A stretch of DNA of 8,497 bases from JABMMZ01 sp964600345. Its GTDB lineage: Bacteria; Bacteroidota; Bacteroidia; NS11-12g; UBA955. The stretch is from the NCBI GenBank assembly GCA_964600345.1, contig CAZRKA010000143.1, positions 1-8,497 of the forward strand, read 5' to 3'. Positions 1 to 6,367 of this stretch are shown in pieces. Every line of letters starts with the position of its first letter. The first letter of the stretch is position 1. A program made the position numbers and the translations under genes. Below the pieces are notes generated by a model, which was not told the origin of the DNA, made no database searches, and saw nothing but the letters and a program-made list of their open reading frames with translations.

Positions 1-2
1 AG

Positions 3-341
3 GATCAATCGGAGAGCAAAGGAAAAATTGATTTCATCACATATCCCAGACATCTTGAACTGGAGAAGGGATTTGAGGGCGAAGCTCTCAGTACGCTGAA
101 ATGGTTTAGTCAGGGTGCTTATATCATAGAAGCCGGAGACAGCAACACATTAAAATTTTATGTTGTAAAATGGGGCAGAAGTGATTACCGTGAAACCAGG
201 CCTGACAAATCCTTTGTATTCTATTACGAGTTGAGAAAAGAAAAGGATAAGGTTGAGATGAAAACAATCAGACCATCCTTCGGGAAAGCCGAATTCTCGG
301 ATGTTCTAAGTAGTTTGTGGAACAGGATATGGAGGCGATAA
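3..341 (+). CDS. C-terminal part of a probable membrane-bound metal-dependent hydrolase (YdjM/DUF457 type)
   Basis: This frame is open from the left edge and ends at TAA 339-341, giving 112 residues of the C-terminus of a protein that begins outside the window. The visible part begins DQSESKGKID, continues through YPRHLELEKG and LKWFSQGAYII, has an FYVVKWGRSDYRET stretch, and ends SDVLSSLWNRIWRR. From memory of the family, this resembles the soluble tail of Bacteroidota inner-membrane metal-dependent hydrolases (YdjM/DUF457), where a 'YP..LE' segment, 'WFS.GYY' and 'F...KFGR' recur before a 'RP' motif and a short amphipathic end; here 'TIRPSFGKAEF' fits. The catalytic N-terminal membrane part is missing, so the substrate cannot be judged. 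It is convergent with the minus-strand operon, with only 6 bases between the two stop codons. Family assignment is moderately sure; the reading frame itself is very likely real. Confidence 0.68.
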   Translation, partial: DQSESKGKIDFITYPRHLELEKGFEGEALSTLKWFSQGAYIIEAGDSNTLKFYVVKWGRSDYRETRPDKSFVFYYELRKEKDKVEMKTIRPSFGKAEFSDVLSSLWNRIWRR

Positions 342-347
342 AACCTG

Positions 348-551
348 CTATTTTTTATTTTGCAGGCGTTGCTTTTTCCTGATGAAGTACATTACTGCAC
401 AAAAGAGAAAGATAGCTGTAAAGAAATAGAATTGCCAGTGTGAAAAACCGCCGGTTTTAAAGTGCACACTTGCTTCGATTGCTGCAATTGCGGCTGCCAG
501 AAGGTACAATACGATGATTATCTGAGAACCAATTAACGATTTCTTGTCCAT
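348..551 (-). CDS. Small two-helix membrane protein, last gene of the birA-lptC operon
   Basis: A 67-residue protein of unknown function. It has two hydrophobic stretches, about residues 11-29 and 39-57, joined by a short polar loop (HFKTGGFSHW), with a very basic tail (RKKQRLQNKK) that should lie in the cytoplasm. No catalytic motif is visible. The ATG at 549-551 lies only 2 nt after the lptC stop, so it is probably translated by coupling to lptC; there is no Shine-Dalgarno sequence, as is usual in Bacteroidota. From general knowledge of the phylum, a short membrane protein often follows lptC, with a CBS-domain hemolysin/CorC gene and a SurA/PpiD-type isomerase further on; those two are not here, because the next gene is convergent. 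A role in envelope biogenesis is inferred from position only. Confidence 0.7.
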   Translation of the reverse strand: MDKKSLIGSQIIIVLYLLAAAIAAIEASVHFKTGGFSHWQFYFFTAIFLFCAVMYFIRKKQRLQNKK

Positions 552-553
552 TG

Positions 554-1114
554 TTATTTTTGTTTTGTTGAGTCCTGAGCGATATGAAGTTCGCCTCTTG
601 GTTTTTTAATAACCCAATTACTGAAATCCTGCTTGCTTTCCATTCCCTCGCCGGTTAACACTTCATTTTTAGTTGTTATGCGTACAAATTTATCCGTGTA
701 AATAATTTGCTTTTTCTGATCCCAAACCAGTTTTTCAGTATTTAATTTTTCGCCTTTGTTGTTCATTACCTGAACATTCTGGCTAACCTCGGTTATTTTT
801 TCACTTTGATAGGATATACCCTTTTCGGCAGTCAGATAGCTTTCAACCTTCCCGCTGTCGTTAAAGAAATTGCCTGTTATCCCTTTAGGCATCCTGATGA
901 TGTCTTTACCATCTTTTTTATATCCTATCAGCTGAGTGGCGAAAATTTTAGCTTTCAGTTTACCGGAATCTGTGTAGTTGATTGTGACATTTCTGCCTTC
1001 CTGAGTAAATATCAAAGTATCTGCCTGCATCATCTTTGCCACATTTTTTTTGGCATAGTCGCTGCAGGCCGTTATTGACAATATTAAAACTGAGAGATAT
1101 GCGAATACTCTCAT
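554..1114 (-). CDS. lptC: LPS export ABC transporter periplasmic protein LptC (lipoprotein form)
   Basis: A 186-residue protein matching the LptC/YrbK family in size and layout. LptC is the single-pass or lipid-anchored periplasmic component that takes lipopolysaccharide from the LptB2FG transporter and passes it to the LptA bridge. The N-terminus is a lipoprotein signal with lipobox ITAC and Cys17 as the predicted lipidated residue, so this version is probably anchored by lipid rather than by a transmembrane helix, as is common in Bacteroidota. The rest is the beta-jellyroll type repeat of LptC: a strand-rich region that includes 'VNYTDSGKLKAKIFA'-like, 'YLTAEKGISYQ' and 'NVQVMNNKGEKLNTEKLVWD' segments, followed by 'TGEGMESKQDFSNWVIKKPRG', reminiscent of the LptA/LptC/OstA fold. 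It starts 7 nt after the TPR gene and is followed after 2 nt by the small membrane protein. Confidence 0.85.
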   Translation of the reverse strand: MRVFAYLSVLILSITACSDYAKKNVAKMMQADTLIFTQEGRNVTINYTDSGKLKAKIFATQLIGYKKDGKDIIRMPKGITGNFFNDSGKVESYLTAEKGISYQSEKITEVSQNVQVMNNKGEKLNTEKLVWDQKKQIIYTDKFVRITTKNEVLTGEGMESKQDFSNWVIKKPRGELHIAQDSTKQK

Positions 1115-1121
1115 GTCAGAA

Positions 1122-2477
1122 TTATTTTATCCTGACTGTGGAAGTTACACCCAGACAAGGGATAGTATAAGAATCACCGCTTTTCAGTCCTCTGAAAAAA
1201 GCATCTGCTTTAAGAGGGTAGTATTTTGCGTGAATAGCTATCTGAGCATTTGCTTCTTTGGCGCAGGAAGGGTCTACAGCTTTTGCCTTGTTGAAAAGAT
1301 CGACTGCCGCACAAGCTGCCATTGCCATATCAAACTTATCTCCACATTTGGATTTATATAGTGCAATACCCTGAATGATGATCGCATATCCATTGTTAGG
1401 ATTGATGGCAAGAGCCTTATTCGCAAATGATTTGGCAGTTCCTATATTACTGCTGACAAAGCGTTTTGCGAGTTTAATGTATAATTCTTCTTTTTTGACG
1501 TTATCTGCACTCAGGTCAGCGGCTTTCTCAAAGTAATCGTTGGCTTTAGCAGTGTTTTTCTTTTTGTCAAAGTAATTTCCAAGTTCTTCGGCCGCAATGG
1601 CATTGGGCTCGAGTGCAAAACTCTTTTCCAGAAGTGCAACAAAGTTTGGGTTGTCTTTGCAAAGTGGTCCGGCTATTTTGTATAGTCTGATGACTTTAAT
1701 AATCAGATCTTTATTCTCCGGATCAGCTTTGATTTTTGGTTGATAGATGGCATCTATATCTGCGCACTTAAGGTAAGGAGACATCATTTTGTCGAGCAGA
1801 ATCACTGTTCCGGTCCAGTTTTTAAGTTGATTGCTGTCGGCAGAAAATTTAATCTTATTGGCTTCGCTGATGATGCTTAGTTTATCGTATATGCTGAAAA
1901 GTTGTTCTTTGCCGATTAAAGTCTTTTTGTGTGCAAGGGTTGCCTGACGCATATAATCTCTGATATACGCAGCGTCGTCAAGATTTGCTTTTTCACTTTC
2001 AATATAAAATTCGTAGTGTTTAAGTGCTTCGAGTACGTTCTCAGGTCTGTATTTACCAATATTGATTGCCCATTTAGCTTTAACCAGACCTTCTTCTCCG
2101 TAGTATTTGATACGGGTTGGAAAAAGCATCATCAGCGTATCTACAAGTCCTTTTTTGCGCGCTGCATATTTGGGGTCGTCGGCAAGTATAGTTAAGATGT
2201 TCTGACCGTATATATAAACGCTCTTGTAGGCACAAGGGGCTTTGGTAAACATGTAGGTAAACCATTTGTATGAATACACATAATCCTTGTTTTTGAAATC
2301 TTCCTGTAGAACCGACATGGTTCTGCGGGTTTCAAGCGAATCTTCTCCGTGAGATTTGATACATTCGGGTAGTTTTTTGGCTTCTTCTGTAGGAGCGTTT
2401 GACTGAGCAGTAGCCAGAAACGTGAAATTACACATCAGTGCCAGGATAAAAGTTACAATTTTTTGTTTGTCGTTCAT
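1122..2477 (-). CDS. Secreted TPR-like repeat protein, function unknown
   Basis: A 451-residue exported protein. Residues 1-24 form a signal peptide with likely cleavage at ATA|QSN. The C-terminal third looks like tetratricopeptide-type helical repeats: about 294-322 (AAEELGNYFDKKKNTAKAND, then YFEKAADLS), 331-360 (ending SFANKALAINP) and 363-402 (ending FNKAKAVDPS); the middle is also helical but less regular. It ends with a compact tail, SYTIPCLGVTSTVRIK, which I believe recurs in Bacteroidota homologues. The mature part has eight cysteines (39, 82, 238, 273, 378, 389, 405, 441), an even number compatible with periplasmic disulfides. It sits between an outer-membrane-type protein (10 nt upstream) and lptC (7 nt downstream), so a scaffolding role in envelope assembly is a reasonable inference, but nothing in the sequence proves it. 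Confidence 0.75.
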   Translation of the reverse strand: MNDKQKIVTFILALMCNFTFLATAQSNAPTEEAKKLPECIKSHGEDSLETRRTMSVLQEDFKNKDYVYSYKWFTYMFTKAPCAYKSVYIYGQNILTILADDPKYAARKKGLVDTLMMLFPTRIKYYGEEGLVKAKWAINIGKYRPENVLEALKHYEFYIESEKANLDDAAYIRDYMRQATLAHKKTLIGKEQLFSIYDKLSIISEANKIKFSADSNQLKNWTGTVILLDKMMSPYLKCADIDAIYQPKIKADPENKDLIIKVIRLYKIAGPLCKDNPNFVALLEKSFALEPNAIAAEELGNYFDKKKNTAKANDYFEKAADLSADNVKKEELYIKLAKRFVSSNIGTAKSFANKALAINPNNGYAIIIQGIALYKSKCGDKFDMAMAACAAVDLFNKAKAVDPSCAKEANAQIAIHAKYYPLKADAFFRGLKSGDSYTIPCLGVTSTVRIK

Positions 2478-2487
2478 TGTTATTTTC

Positions 2488-3942
2488 TTAATAAAATTTC
2501 CTTTGTTTAAACCAACTGTCGGTAAGGGTGAATCCGATTGTCAGCCTGAAAACATTTTCGGCGATCAATCCGTTGGCTGTGCTGCCTCTGTGTATATATT
2601 CGCCGGTGATGTTGAAAAGCGACTTCAGGATGATTTTGGATCTGCCATCGATGTCGGTTCTTGTCTTTGGTATACCAATTCCAAAACTTATGCCATACTC
2701 TTTTAAAGGGGAAATATTACCTGAATTATCTTTAAAAAGGTAGCCGGTATTGAGCATTCTGAATCCTGCGCGATATTCAAGCCGGGCGCGTCTTTTCCCT
2801 TTTGCCTTGAGGCTTTCGGAGAAATCAACATCCACATCCGGTCTGAATGCGAACCCAATACTAAATTGTGAACTGTTTGTAAAGGAATCGTTAAATAACT
2901 TTCGGTCAAATTCAGACCACAGATCGGTTTTATAATCGGCTGCAATCATCCAGAGTTTATTGAATGTCACACTAAAACCGGCCGATAATGACATGGGTAT
3001 TCCCGTATTACCTCTGATGTTGTTCTCGCTGAGTATAGTATCTCTGGCCGCATTGCTGTAGTAATTGCTGCGGTTTAGAACCTGTCTGAATTCGTTGAAT
3101 TTAATATTTGAACCGGTACCTACACTTGCTCCGTATACAAATCTGACAGGGTAATTGAAAGTTTTGTAGACCTTTTTACCCCCTTCGATTACTGAATCGC
3201 GTCTTGTGATGGTATCTCGCATTCTCTCGCCCTGTATACCTAAATCGAAGCGGAAACCGCTTAACTGTGTATTTCTTTCGTGAAAAGTAGAGCGGGTTAC
3301 ACCTGTATCGAAAATATAAAATGACTCGGTAGACCTGATTTGTCCGAACAGCAATGAGGTATTCAGGCCAATTGACAAATTTGGCTTGATGTTAACGGCA
3401 TTCATCAGGTAAAATCTGCTCAAACCGCCTCTTTTCGAATAGTAATTGCCCATCTGACCATAACTTGTATCAATTATTTTGAAATATGAAACATTGATAT
3501 TTGAGAATGGAGTGAGTCCGAAAGCCAGACTCCACAGGGTTTTGTACTCTCTGTAAAGTTTGTTTTCGTTTTTGACCGTAGATGTATCCCGCACTATAAG
3601 CTTTTTGTATACCGGAAAGGCCAGTCCAAAGTAATTGAAATTGCCGTTATATGCAGTCCTTGTTGCAGTAGCATTGTAAATCTGGCTGTAATCAACTCTA
3701 AATCCGAAATCGAGTGATACCTGTCTGATTGCTCCCAGTGACGCAGGATTCGAAAGTGAAAGCGTTCTTTGAGTCCTGATGCCGTTTATGGTTCCTCCCA
3801 TAGCCCGGCTAAAAGCGTTTATAAAAGGTTCCGGTTCTCCGAACCCCCGGGTGGAATAGGGAGATCCTGTATTGTTTTGTGCCATGGCAAGGCTCGAAAT
3901 CACAAATACAATCAGGGTTAAAGCGGTTTTTTTATTTTTCAT
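2488..3942 (-). CDS. Outer-membrane beta-barrel-like protein (FadL/OmpP1-like), function unknown
   Basis: A 484-residue protein starting at ATG 3940-3942. This start is chosen because it gives a clean signal peptide, MKNKKTALTLIVFVISSLAM then A|QNN, and overlaps the end of coaX by 11 nt, which suits translational coupling; the frame extends upstream to 4020 but that would put a charged leader in front of the signal peptide and lie deep in coaX. The mature N-terminus, NTGSPYSTRGFGEPEP, followed by RAMGG and SNPASLGAI, matches the pattern of Bacteroidota FadL/OmpP1-like barrels ('SPYS..G.G', 'AMGG', 'NPA'). The remainder alternates aromatic and polar residues as expected of beta strands, and the chain ends in aromatic residues (KFY), typical of barrel insertion signals. 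Ligand or transport role is unknown. The neighbouring lptC suggests an envelope role. Confidence 0.75.
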   Translation of the reverse strand: MKNKKTALTLIVFVISSLAMAQNNTGSPYSTRGFGEPEPFINAFSRAMGGTINGIRTQRTLSLSNPASLGAIRQVSLDFGFRVDYSQIYNATATRTAYNGNFNYFGLAFPVYKKLIVRDTSTVKNENKLYREYKTLWSLAFGLTPFSNINVSYFKIIDTSYGQMGNYYSKRGGLSRFYLMNAVNIKPNLSIGLNTSLLFGQIRSTESFYIFDTGVTRSTFHERNTQLSGFRFDLGIQGERMRDTITRRDSVIEGGKKVYKTFNYPVRFVYGASVGTGSNIKFNEFRQVLNRSNYYSNAARDTILSENNIRGNTGIPMSLSAGFSVTFNKLWMIAADYKTDLWSEFDRKLFNDSFTNSSQFSIGFAFRPDVDVDFSESLKAKGKRRARLEYRAGFRMLNTGYLFKDNSGNISPLKEYGISFGIGIPKTRTDIDGRSKIILKSLFNITGEYIHRGSTANGLIAENVFRLTIGFTLTDSWFKQRKFY

Positions 3943-4642
3943 TAAGTAATAAGAGCTGGTATAAGCCTTGCAACATAAAATTTTGGTCCGCAAATATCCC
4001 GAATTCAGGCGGAAATTCAAAATGAGAATGATCTCCGCCGCAAAGTATTGTTATCAGTCCGGGATATTGTTTGCGGTATTTATTTACATAGCCGAGAATT
4101 TCGAAATGCATACCTGATATTACCCCTGAGGCAATAGCAGTTCTGCTTGTGTTCCCGAGATTTTCAGTGGCCTCGCTTTTCAGTGCAAGCGGTAGTCTGC
4201 CTGTCATTTCGTGCATAGCTTTTAAACGCATTTCGATGCCGGGAGATATGTTGCCGCCTGAATAAGTATTATCAGGCAAAAGCAAATCTATGGTCATGCA
4301 GGTTCCTATATCGAAAACAAGCACTGCTTTGCCCTTGTATTTGATACTGGCCGCCGCCATAACGGCAATTCTGTCTACTCCCAGCGTCTCGGGAGTTTTA
4401 TAAAGGTTGACAAATGGCAGCTTGCTGTGCATGCTCAGGGAAATCACTTTAAGGCCTTCGATGTTTTCGGAGATATGTTGACCTACCGAAGCTACCATAA
4501 CAGTTGTAACACCTTCGCTTTTAATCCAGTCGAAGGCAAGTGCTGATTTGTCGAATTTATGCAGTTTGATTAAGCTGCCTTCAGCATTGAAAACTGCTGC
4601 TTTAACGCGAGTATTGCCGATATCGATTACACCTTTATTCAT
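3932..4642 (-). CDS. coaX: Type III pantothenate kinase
   Basis: A 236-residue enzyme, normal length for CoaX, which phosphorylates pantothenate with ATP in the first committed step of coenzyme A synthesis; it acts in the cytosol, needs a monovalent cation, and is not feedback-inhibited by CoA. It has the three ASKHA-type signatures in order: DIGNTR at residues 7-12 (phosphate loop), GVDR at 88-91 (pantothenate-site motif with the catalytic Asp90), and DIGT at 111-114, followed by YSGGNISPGIEMR and LCGGD at about 200-204. Its ATG overlaps the end of birA by 8 nt, and its stop (3932-3934) lies 11 nt inside the next gene, so it is in the middle of a coupled operon. BirA and CoaX are fused in some other bacteria, which fits their side-by-side position here. 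Confidence 0.95.
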   Translation of the reverse strand: MNKGVIDIGNTRVKAAVFNAEGSLIKLHKFDKSALAFDWIKSEGVTTVMVASVGQHISENIEGLKVISLSMHSKLPFVNLYKTPETLGVDRIAVMAAASIKYKGKAVLVFDIGTCMTIDLLLPDNTYSGGNISPGIEMRLKAMHEMTGRLPLALKSEATENLGNTSRTAIASGVISGMHFEILGYVNKYRKQYPGLITILCGGDHSHFEFPPEFGIFADQNFMLQGLYQLLLLNEK

Positions 4643-5429
4643 ATATCACTTGTTTGATACCGCCATGCAGCCAGGCTTTTTTCAGGCCGTTTTCGTCTTC
4701 TGTAATCAGGCGGCCAACGCTGTCGCAGCCTGCCACTTTGGCGGTGAATTCTTTCCCGTCTGCTATAAAATGTTGTTTCTGCCGGAATCCCAGGAGTTGA
4801 CTGTCGAATTCGGAGCTTACAGCATCGCTGTGGCCTTCCAGAATTTTATGGTATTGACGGTCTGTTTCCTCGAGTAGGTTTTTGAGCAGTTCGCTTCGCT
4901 GTATTTCACTCCCGAAAAATGACTTTAGTGAAGCGGCATTTAAGGCAGGTTCAGCATAAAAGTCCTGATTGACATTCAATCCGATTCCTGCAAGTGACCA
5001 GTTCAGTTTCTGACCGCTGAAGTTGTTTTCAACCAGTATGCCGCATATTTTTTTCTTGTTCACCAGTATATCATTAGGCCACTTTATGTAAACATCTTCT
5101 CCGGGAAGTAATTTTTTGACACAGTTCTGAACGGAAAGTGCAATGGCTTTGTTAATGCTAAACGGATCGCTGCCTTTATTTGTTACAGGTTTGAGAACAA
5201 TAGTAAACAGGAGATTCTCGTATGCATCGCTTATCCATTGTTTATCTCCCTGACCGCGGCCGTTTCCCTGGTATTCGGCTATAACCACAGTGCCATCAGA
5301 AGCCATGTCCTGTTTCATCAGTTCCAGTGCAAAGGAATTTGTCGAATTTACACGGTTAAAATAAATTATATTTTGTCCGATTATTTGGGTATTTGGTTTT
5401 ACTTTTGCAAACACAATCAGAGATACCAA
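4635..5429 (-). CDS. birA: Biotin--[acetyl-CoA-carboxylase] ligase (monofunctional)
   Basis: The enzyme activates biotin to biotinyl-AMP and attaches it to the biotin carrier domain of carboxylases. Up to 264 residues. Visible motifs are STN at 29-31, the adenylate-binding loop GRGQGDKQW at 57-65, KWPND at 116-120, the following KKKICGILVE with its catalytic-type lysine, and GIGLNVN at 148-154; the small C-terminal SH3-like domain runs from about 210. There is no N-terminal helix-turn-helix, so it is a ligase without the repressor function. The start is unclear: there is no ATG before the first motif, only TTG at 5429 and GTG at 5414 in frame. The GTG start would give 259 residues and fits the candidate promoter at 5439-5470 better. 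It overlaps coaX by 8 nt and is the first gene of the operon. Confidence 0.9.
   Translation of the reverse strand: MVSLIVFAKVKPNTQIIGQNIIYFNRVNSTNSFALELMKQDMASDGTVVIAEYQGNGRGQGDKQWISDAYENLLFTIVLKPVTNKGSDPFSINKAIALSVQNCVKKLLPGEDVYIKWPNDILVNKKKICGILVENNFSGQKLNWSLAGIGLNVNQDFYAEPALNAASLKSFFGSEIQRSELLKNLLEETDRQYHKILEGHSDAVSSEFDSQLLGFRQKQHFIADGKEFTAKVAGCDSVGRLITEDENGLKKAWLHGGIKQVIYE
5372..5407 (+). promoter_or_regulatory. Candidate rsfS promoter
   Basis: TACTTTTG at 5400-5407 is an exact match to the Bacteroidota TAnnTTTG box. The nearest TTTG upstream is at 5372-5375, a spacer of 24 nt, which is longer than usual. Transcription would start near 5413, about 34 nt before the rsfS ATG. It lies inside the 5' end of birA on the other strand. 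Confidence 0.42.
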
Positions 5430-5438
5430 TTAAAGACA

Positions 5439-5470
5439 CAAGGTTAATGCCAAAAAAGAAAACCGCCAAA
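5439..5470 (-). promoter_or_regulatory. Candidate promoter of the birA operon
   Basis: Read on the minus strand there is TTTG (5467-5470), a 20-nt spacer, and TAACCTTG (5439-5446), one mismatch from the Bacteroidota TAnnTTTG box. Transcription would start close to 5433, leaving almost no leader before TTG 5429 but about 18 nt before GTG 5414. The element lies inside the first codons of rsfS. This is a pattern match only. Confidence 0.3.
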
Positions 5471-5839
5471 ACAGATTTGAAGGCTGCCATCATCGCCGGC
5501 ATGCTCGACAAAAAAGCTCATAAAATAACAGTACTCGACCTAAGAAAACTCAAAACCTCTATGGCAGATTATTTCATTGTTTGCCATGGAAACAGCGACA
5601 AGCAGGTAAGTGCCATTGCCGACAGTGTTGAGGAACAGGCTTTGAAACAAGCAGGGGAGAAGCCCTGGCATGTAGAAGGCGCCGAATTATCCGAATGGAT
5701 TCTGATGGATTATTTCGATATTGTAGTTCATATTTTCAGGGATGAAAAGCGCGATTTTTACGGTATTGAAGAGTTGTGGAGCGATGCTGAAATCACTCAT
5801 GTCAGCGAAAAGGGCCTCGAAAAACCTTCCAAGGCATAA
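5447..5839 (+). CDS. rsfS: Ribosomal silencing factor RsfS (Iojap family)
   Basis: A 130-residue protein of the Iojap/RsfS family, which binds ribosomal protein L14 (uL14) and blocks joining of the 30S and 50S subunits, lowering translation when nutrients are scarce. Family signatures are present in order: ITVLDLRKL, then ADYFIVCHGNSDKQVSAIAD, then WHVEG, then EWILMDYFDIVVHIF, then FYGIEELWSDA. The ATG at 5447 is chosen over one at 5393 in the same frame because translation from it gives a typical MPKKK beginning and leaves room for the promoter-like box at 5400-5407. It is divergent from birA with only 17 to 32 bases between starts. In many Bacteroidota rsfS is followed by ftsH; here it is followed by tRNA genes. 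No clear T-run terminator follows it. Confidence 0.93.
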   Translation: MPKKKTAKTDLKAAIIAGMLDKKAHKITVLDLRKLKTSMADYFIVCHGNSDKQVSAIADSVEEQALKQAGEKPWHVEGAELSEWILMDYFDIVVHIFRDEKRDFYGIEELWSDAEITHVSEKGLEKPSKA

Positions 5840-5855
5840 GTTTACCGGGCATTGC

Positions 5856-5878
5856 CAAATATTTCAAAAAAATATTTG
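5856..5878. repeat. AT-rich inverted repeat after rsfS, overlapping the tRNA promoter
   Basis: CAAATATT (5856-5863) and AATATTTG (5871-5878) are perfect inverted copies with a 7-nt loop. The right arm contains the TTTG box of the tRNA-Val promoter. It has no G/C-rich stem or T-run, so it is a poor intrinsic terminator for rsfS; it could be an operator-like site or chance. Confidence 0.4.
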
Positions 5879-5905
5879 CGAAAGTCTGAATAATATCTAT
5901 TTTTG
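5875..5905 (+). promoter_or_regulatory. Promoter of tRNA-Val(UAC)
   Basis: TTTG at 5875-5878, a 19-nt spacer, and TATTTTTG at 5898-5905 form an exact match to the Bacteroidota -33/-7 consensus (TTTG and TAnnTTTG). Transcription should start about 5909-5912, some 10 nt before the tRNA. Confidence 0.75.
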
Positions 5906-5920
5906 CAGTCCTTAAAAAGA

Positions 5921-5995
5921 GGGAGCTTAGCTCAGCTGGTTCAGAGCATCTGCCTTACAAGCAGAGGGTCACTGGTTCGAACCCAGTAGCTCCCA
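5921..5995 (+). tRNA. tRNA-Val(UAC)
   Basis: A complete 75-nt cloverleaf. The acceptor stem is GGGAGCT/AGCTCCC, the D stem GCTC/GAGC, the anticodon stem TCTGC/GCAGA with loop CTTACAA (U33 present, anticodon UAC, reading GUA and other Val codons), a 5-nt variable loop GGGTC, and the T stem ACTGG/CCAGT with loop TTCGAAC. The discriminator is A5995 and the next bases are CGA, so CCA is not encoded and must be added by tRNA nucleotidyltransferase. It has its own promoter and terminator. It shares much of its D-arm and T-arm sequence with the second tRNA-Val 370 bases on, suggesting an old duplication. Confidence 0.97.
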
Positions 5996-6003
5996 CGAAA
6001 ATT

Positions 6004-6030
6004 AAAACCGCCCTAAAGGCGGTTTTTTTA
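6004..6030 (+). terminator. Intrinsic terminator of tRNA-Val(UAC)
   Basis: AAAACCGCC (6004-6012) pairs with GGCGGTTTT (6018-6026) around the loop CTAAA, and the T-run reaches 6029. A textbook intrinsic terminator 8 nt after the tRNA. The A-run on the other side makes it potentially bidirectional. Confidence 0.93.
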
Positions 6031-6035
6031 TTTTC

Positions 6036-6081
6036 GTGTGACCCATAGCGTGCGACGAAGGAGCTCTGCTATGGGGACACA
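6036..6081. repeat. Short repeat-like element with inverted ends, copy 1
   Basis: GTGT+CCCATAGC (6036-6039, 6042-6049) pairs with GCTATGGG+ACAC (6068-6075, 6077-6080), interrupted only by GA opposite G. The loop holds a GAGCTC palindrome. The segment TGACCC...GGGACACA (6039-6081) has the same ends as the segment at 6246-6296. This looks like a REP- or MITE-like intergenic element, but copy number in the genome cannot be seen here. Confidence 0.5.
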
Positions 6082-6090
6082 AATAGGAGA

Positions 6091-6158
6091 GTGAGAATGA
6101 GAGTGAAGAGCGGCCATTCGAGCTCTCATTTTTTCTTCATTCTGTTTCTCATTCTCAC
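6091..6158. repeat. Long imperfect inverted repeat in the tRNA spacer
   Basis: GTGAGAATGAGA (6091-6102) and TCTCATTCTCAC (6147-6158) are perfect 12-nt inverted copies. Inside them TGAAGA (6104-6109) can pair with TCTTCA (6134-6139), so the transcript or a single DNA strand could fold into a stem with an internal loop. The left arm is purine-rich (GTGAGAATGAGAGTGAAGAG) and the right arm pyrimidine-rich. There is no T-run after it, so it is not a simple terminator. Confidence 0.6.
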
Positions 6159-6245
6159 ACTCACATTCGCTGGATCAGGTACAAAATCTGTGGGGGAAAG
6201 AATAAATAATGATATTTGCATCGATACAAGATGCACGAATCGTTA

Positions 6246-6296
6246 TGACCCGTGATGTATCTGTCGCATATCGGAAGCTTCTGTCGCTGGGACACA
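6246..6296. repeat. Short repeat-like element, diverged copy 2
   Basis: Begins TGACCC and ends GGGACACA like the element at 6039-6081, and has a palindromic centre (GAAGCTTC here, GAGCTC in the first), but its interior differs in sequence and it is 51 instead of 43 nt long. The relationship is by ends and centre only and could be coincidence. The spacer between the two tRNA genes (6031-6367) contains no credible protein-coding gene. Confidence 0.3.
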
Positions 6297-6320
6297 TTTT
6301 CACATTCCATTTAAATTCAT

Positions 6321-6351
6321 TTTACATTTATCAATTCCGCAGCTATATTTG
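6321..6351 (+). promoter_or_regulatory. Promoter of tRNA-Val(GAC)
   Basis: TTTA at 6321-6324, a 19-nt spacer, and TATATTTG at 6344-6351. The -7 box is an exact TAnnTTTG match and the spacing equals that of the first tRNA promoter; the upstream box differs from TTTG by one base. Transcription should begin about 6356, some 12 nt before the tRNA. Confidence 0.68.
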
Positions 6352-6367
6352 CAACCCCATTACGAAC

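Noticed and set aside
344..366. Hairpin CCTGC/GCAGG between the convergent gene ends as a shared terminator
   Set aside because: Only 5 pairs with a 13-nt loop and no T-run after the stem in either direction.
1929..2945. Plus- and minus-strand ORFs overlapping the TPR and barrel genes
   Set aside because: They are shadow frames of the well-supported minus-strand genes, with no start context or protein-like composition.
3943..4020. Upstream extension of the barrel-like protein to an ATG at 4020
   Set aside because: It would add 26 residues with cysteines and charges ahead of a clean signal peptide and lie 89 bases inside coaX; ATG 3942 fits better.
5393..5446. Longer rsfS starting at ATG 5393
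   Set aside because: The added residues do not fit the family and the promoter-like box at 5400-5407 would lie after the start.
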